Shown in pieces: positions 4,359 through 5,963 of a stretch of DNA of 5,963 nucleotides. This stretch comes from Ruminiclostridium sp. (GTDB lineage Bacteria > Bacillota_A > Clostridia > Oscillospirales > Ruminococcaceae), in assembly GCA_017550775.1 (NCBI GenBank), contig JAFZOA010000263.1, positions 1-5,963 on the forward strand, written 5' to 3'. Position 1 is the first letter of the stretch, and each line of letters begins with the position of its first letter. The notes under the pieces were generated by a model. That model had not been told where the DNA came from. It saw only the letters and a list, made by a program, of their open reading frames with translations, and did not search any database. Made by a program: the position numbers and the translations under genes.

Positions 4359-5963
4359 ATGTCTGATAACAGTTATCTCAGCGAGATACGCAATTTCTGT
4401 ATCATCGCACATATAGACCACGGCAAATCGACCCTTGCCGACCGAATACTCGAACAGACGAGTACCGTCGCCGAGCGCGATATGGAGGAACAGCTCCTCG
4501 ACAACATGGATCTTGAACGCGAGCGCGGTATCACTATCAAGGCGCGCGCCGTGCGGCTCAACTACAAGGCGGACGACGGCAATACCTACGTCTTCAACCT
4601 TATCGACACCCCCGGTCACGTCGATTTCAACTATGAGGTGTCCCGCTCGCTCAACGCCTGCGAGGGCGCTATTCTGATAGTTGACGCGTCCCAGGGCATA
4701 GAGGCGCAGACCCTTGCGAACACCTATCTCGCCGTTGAGCAGGATCTCGAAGTCGTTCCCGTCATCAACAAGATCGACCTGATATCCGCGCGCCCGGACG
4801 AGGCAAAGCAGGAGATCGAGGACGTTATCGGTATTCCCGCAATGGACGCGCCGCTCATCTCCGCAAAAATGGGCATAAATATCCGCGAGGTCATGGAGCG
4901 CATAGTCACCGATATCCCCGCACCCAAGGGCGACCCCGACGCGCCTCTCAAAGCCCTCATTTTCGACAGCTACTACGACAGCTACAAGGGCGTTATTGTG
5001 TATGTCCGCGTGAAGGAGGGCTCGCTCCGCCCCGGCGACAGGATCCGCATGATGGCGACCGGCGCGGAGTTCCAGGTCGTTGAGCTCGGCTACATGGGCG
5101 CTACCAACCTCATTCCCGCCGAAGTGCTCAGAGCCGGCGAGGTCGGCTACATCGCCGCGTCGATCAAGTCCATAGGCGACACTAAGGTCGGCGATACCGT
5201 CACCCGCTGTGACGCGCCCGCCGACGAGCCGCTTGCCGGCTATCGCAGCGTCAACCCCATGGTGTTCAGCGGCGTTTACCCCGCAGACGGCTCGAAGTAC
5301 GGCGACCTGCGTGACGCTCTCGAAAAGCTCCGGCTCAACGACGCGTCCCTCACGTTCGAGCCGGAGACATCTGTGGCGCTCGGATTCGGGTTCCGCTGTG
5401 GATTTCTCGGACTGCTGCACATGGAGATAATCCAGGAGCGGCTGGAGCGCGAGTATAACCTTGACCTTATCACCACGGCACCGTCCGTTGTGTACAAGAT
5501 AGACAAGATGAACGGCGAGACCGTGTTCATAGACAACCCCACGAACTATCCCGACCCGACCGAGATAAAGCAGGCGTATGAGCCTATGGTGGAGGCGCAC
5601 GTCTATGCGCCGTCGGACTACGTCGGCAACATCTTGGAGCTCTGTCAGCAGCGCCGCGGCGTTTTCAAGGATATGAAGTACCTCGACAAGACCCGCGTTG
5701 ACCTGCACTACGACCTCCCGCTCAACGAGATAGTGTATGACTTTTTCGATGCTCTCAAATCCCGCACCAAGGGTTATGCGAGCTATGACTACGAGTTCAG
5801 GGGCTTCGTCGCGTCGAAGCTCGTGAAGCTTGATATACTGCTCAACGGCGACGTTGTGGACGCTCTCTCGTTCATAGTTTTCGCCGACAGCGCCTATCCC
5901 CGCGCCCGTAAGATCTGCGAGCGCCTTAAAGACCATATCCCGCGCCAGCTTTTCGAGGTGCCG
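4359..5963 (+). CDS. lepA: Elongation factor 4 (LepA), 3' truncated by the window
   Basis: LepA is a ribosome-associated translational GTPase that acts in the cytoplasm, reported to back-translocate or remodel stalled ribosomes and to aid initiation or subunit biogenesis. The frame is open from ATG 4359 to the right edge: 535 codons, compared with about 600 in the family, so roughly the last 65 residues are missing. GTPase motifs seen: G1 AHIDHGKST (17-25), G2 RERGIT (54-59), G3 DTPGH (83-87) with catalytic H87, G4 NKID (137-140) and G5 SAK (168-170). Domain II starts near 195 ([16 protein letters not shown]), and the LepA-typical block [14 protein letters not shown] (344-357) lies in domain III. 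An EF-G domain V-like part follows, and the start of the LepA C-terminal domain includes [26 protein letters not shown] at 4347-4353, 5 nt before the ATG, fixes the start. The long antisense open frame over it is not a gene. Confidence 0.98.
   Translation, partial: MSDNSYLSEIRNFCIIAHIDHGKSTLADRILEQTSTVAERDMEEQLLDNMDLERERGITIKARAVRLNYKADDGNTYVFNLIDTPGHVDFNYEVSRSLNACEGAILIVDASQGIEAQTLANTYLAVEQDLEVVPVINKIDLISARPDEAKQEIEDVIGIPAMDAPLISAKMGINIREVMERIVTDIPAPKGDPDAPLKALIFDSYYDSYKGVIVYVRVKEGSLRPGDRIRMMATGAEFQVVELGYMGATNLIPAEVLRAGEVGYIAASIKSIGDTKVGDTVTRCDAPADEPLAGYRSVNPMVFSGVYPADGSKYGDLRDALEKLRLNDASLTFEPETSVALGFGFRCGFLGLLHMEIIQERLEREYNLDLITTAPSVVYKIDKMNGETVFIDNPTNYPDPTEIKQAYEPMVEAHVYAPSDYVGNILELCQQRRGVFKDMKYLDKTRVDLHYDLPLNEIVYDFFDALKSRTKGYASYDYEFRGFVASKLVKLDILLNGDVVDALSFIVFADSAYPRARKICERLKDHIPRQLFEVP

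Noticed and set aside
4272..5936. 554-codon open frame on the minus strand over lepA
   Set aside because: It lies fully antisense to an unmistakable LepA with all GTPase motifs. Its translation is low-complexity and valine/arginine-rich with no recognisable domain, as expected for a shadow of codon bias.

Overview
The window looks like a chromosomal segment of a Clostridia-type firmicute, possibly a Ruminococcus-like gut or rumen bacterium. The evidence is strong AGGAGG-type ribosome sites, AT-rich sigma-A-type promoters, a secreted BIG2 protein of a kind common in these bacteria, and a chemoreceptor. The lineage is an inference from gene style only. No phage genes, transposase, CRISPR array, tRNA or rRNA are visible.

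Layout from left to right: (1) 1-487 (+), the C-terminal signalling end of a methyl-accepting chemotaxis protein, closed by a clear intrinsic terminator at 513-546. (2) 559-1044 (+), a DNA-deoxyinosine (hypoxanthine) glycosylase, starting only 12 nt after that terminator. (3) 3041-1048 (-), a compact three-gene operon with its own promoter near 3077-3105. It encodes a single-pass membrane protein with a large outer domain, a five-helix membrane protein whose start overlaps the previous gene by 11 nt, and a HAD-IA phosphatase 16 nt further on. The HAD gene and the glycosylase gene converge, with 3 nt between their stop codons. (4) 3988-3191 (-), a secreted protein with a signal peptide, a CBM4_9-like jelly-roll domain and a BIG2 domain, followed by an intrinsic terminator at 3149-3185. 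(5) 4004-4358, a 355-nt non-coding, AT-rich region. (6) 4359-5963 (+), lepA (elongation factor 4), running off the right edge.

The most interesting part is the non-coding region. On the minus strand a good extended -10 promoter (4211-4239) predicts a start at 4204-4205. That is exactly the first base of a long inverted repeat (4204-4075) that folds into a rod with a central bubble and a palindromic tip. The rod is followed by a small hairpin and a strong intrinsic terminator (4053-4020), just before the ribosome site of the secreted-protein gene. This predicts a structured RNA of about 180 nt. It could be a free small RNA or a terminator-controlled leader of the secreted-protein gene. A palindromic mobile repeat is the main alternative. 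lepA reads the other way from its own promoter (4297-4325).

Apart from the minus-strand operon, the genes look functionally unrelated: chemotaxis, DNA repair, an uncharacterised envelope operon, a secreted carbohydrate-binding candidate and translation.
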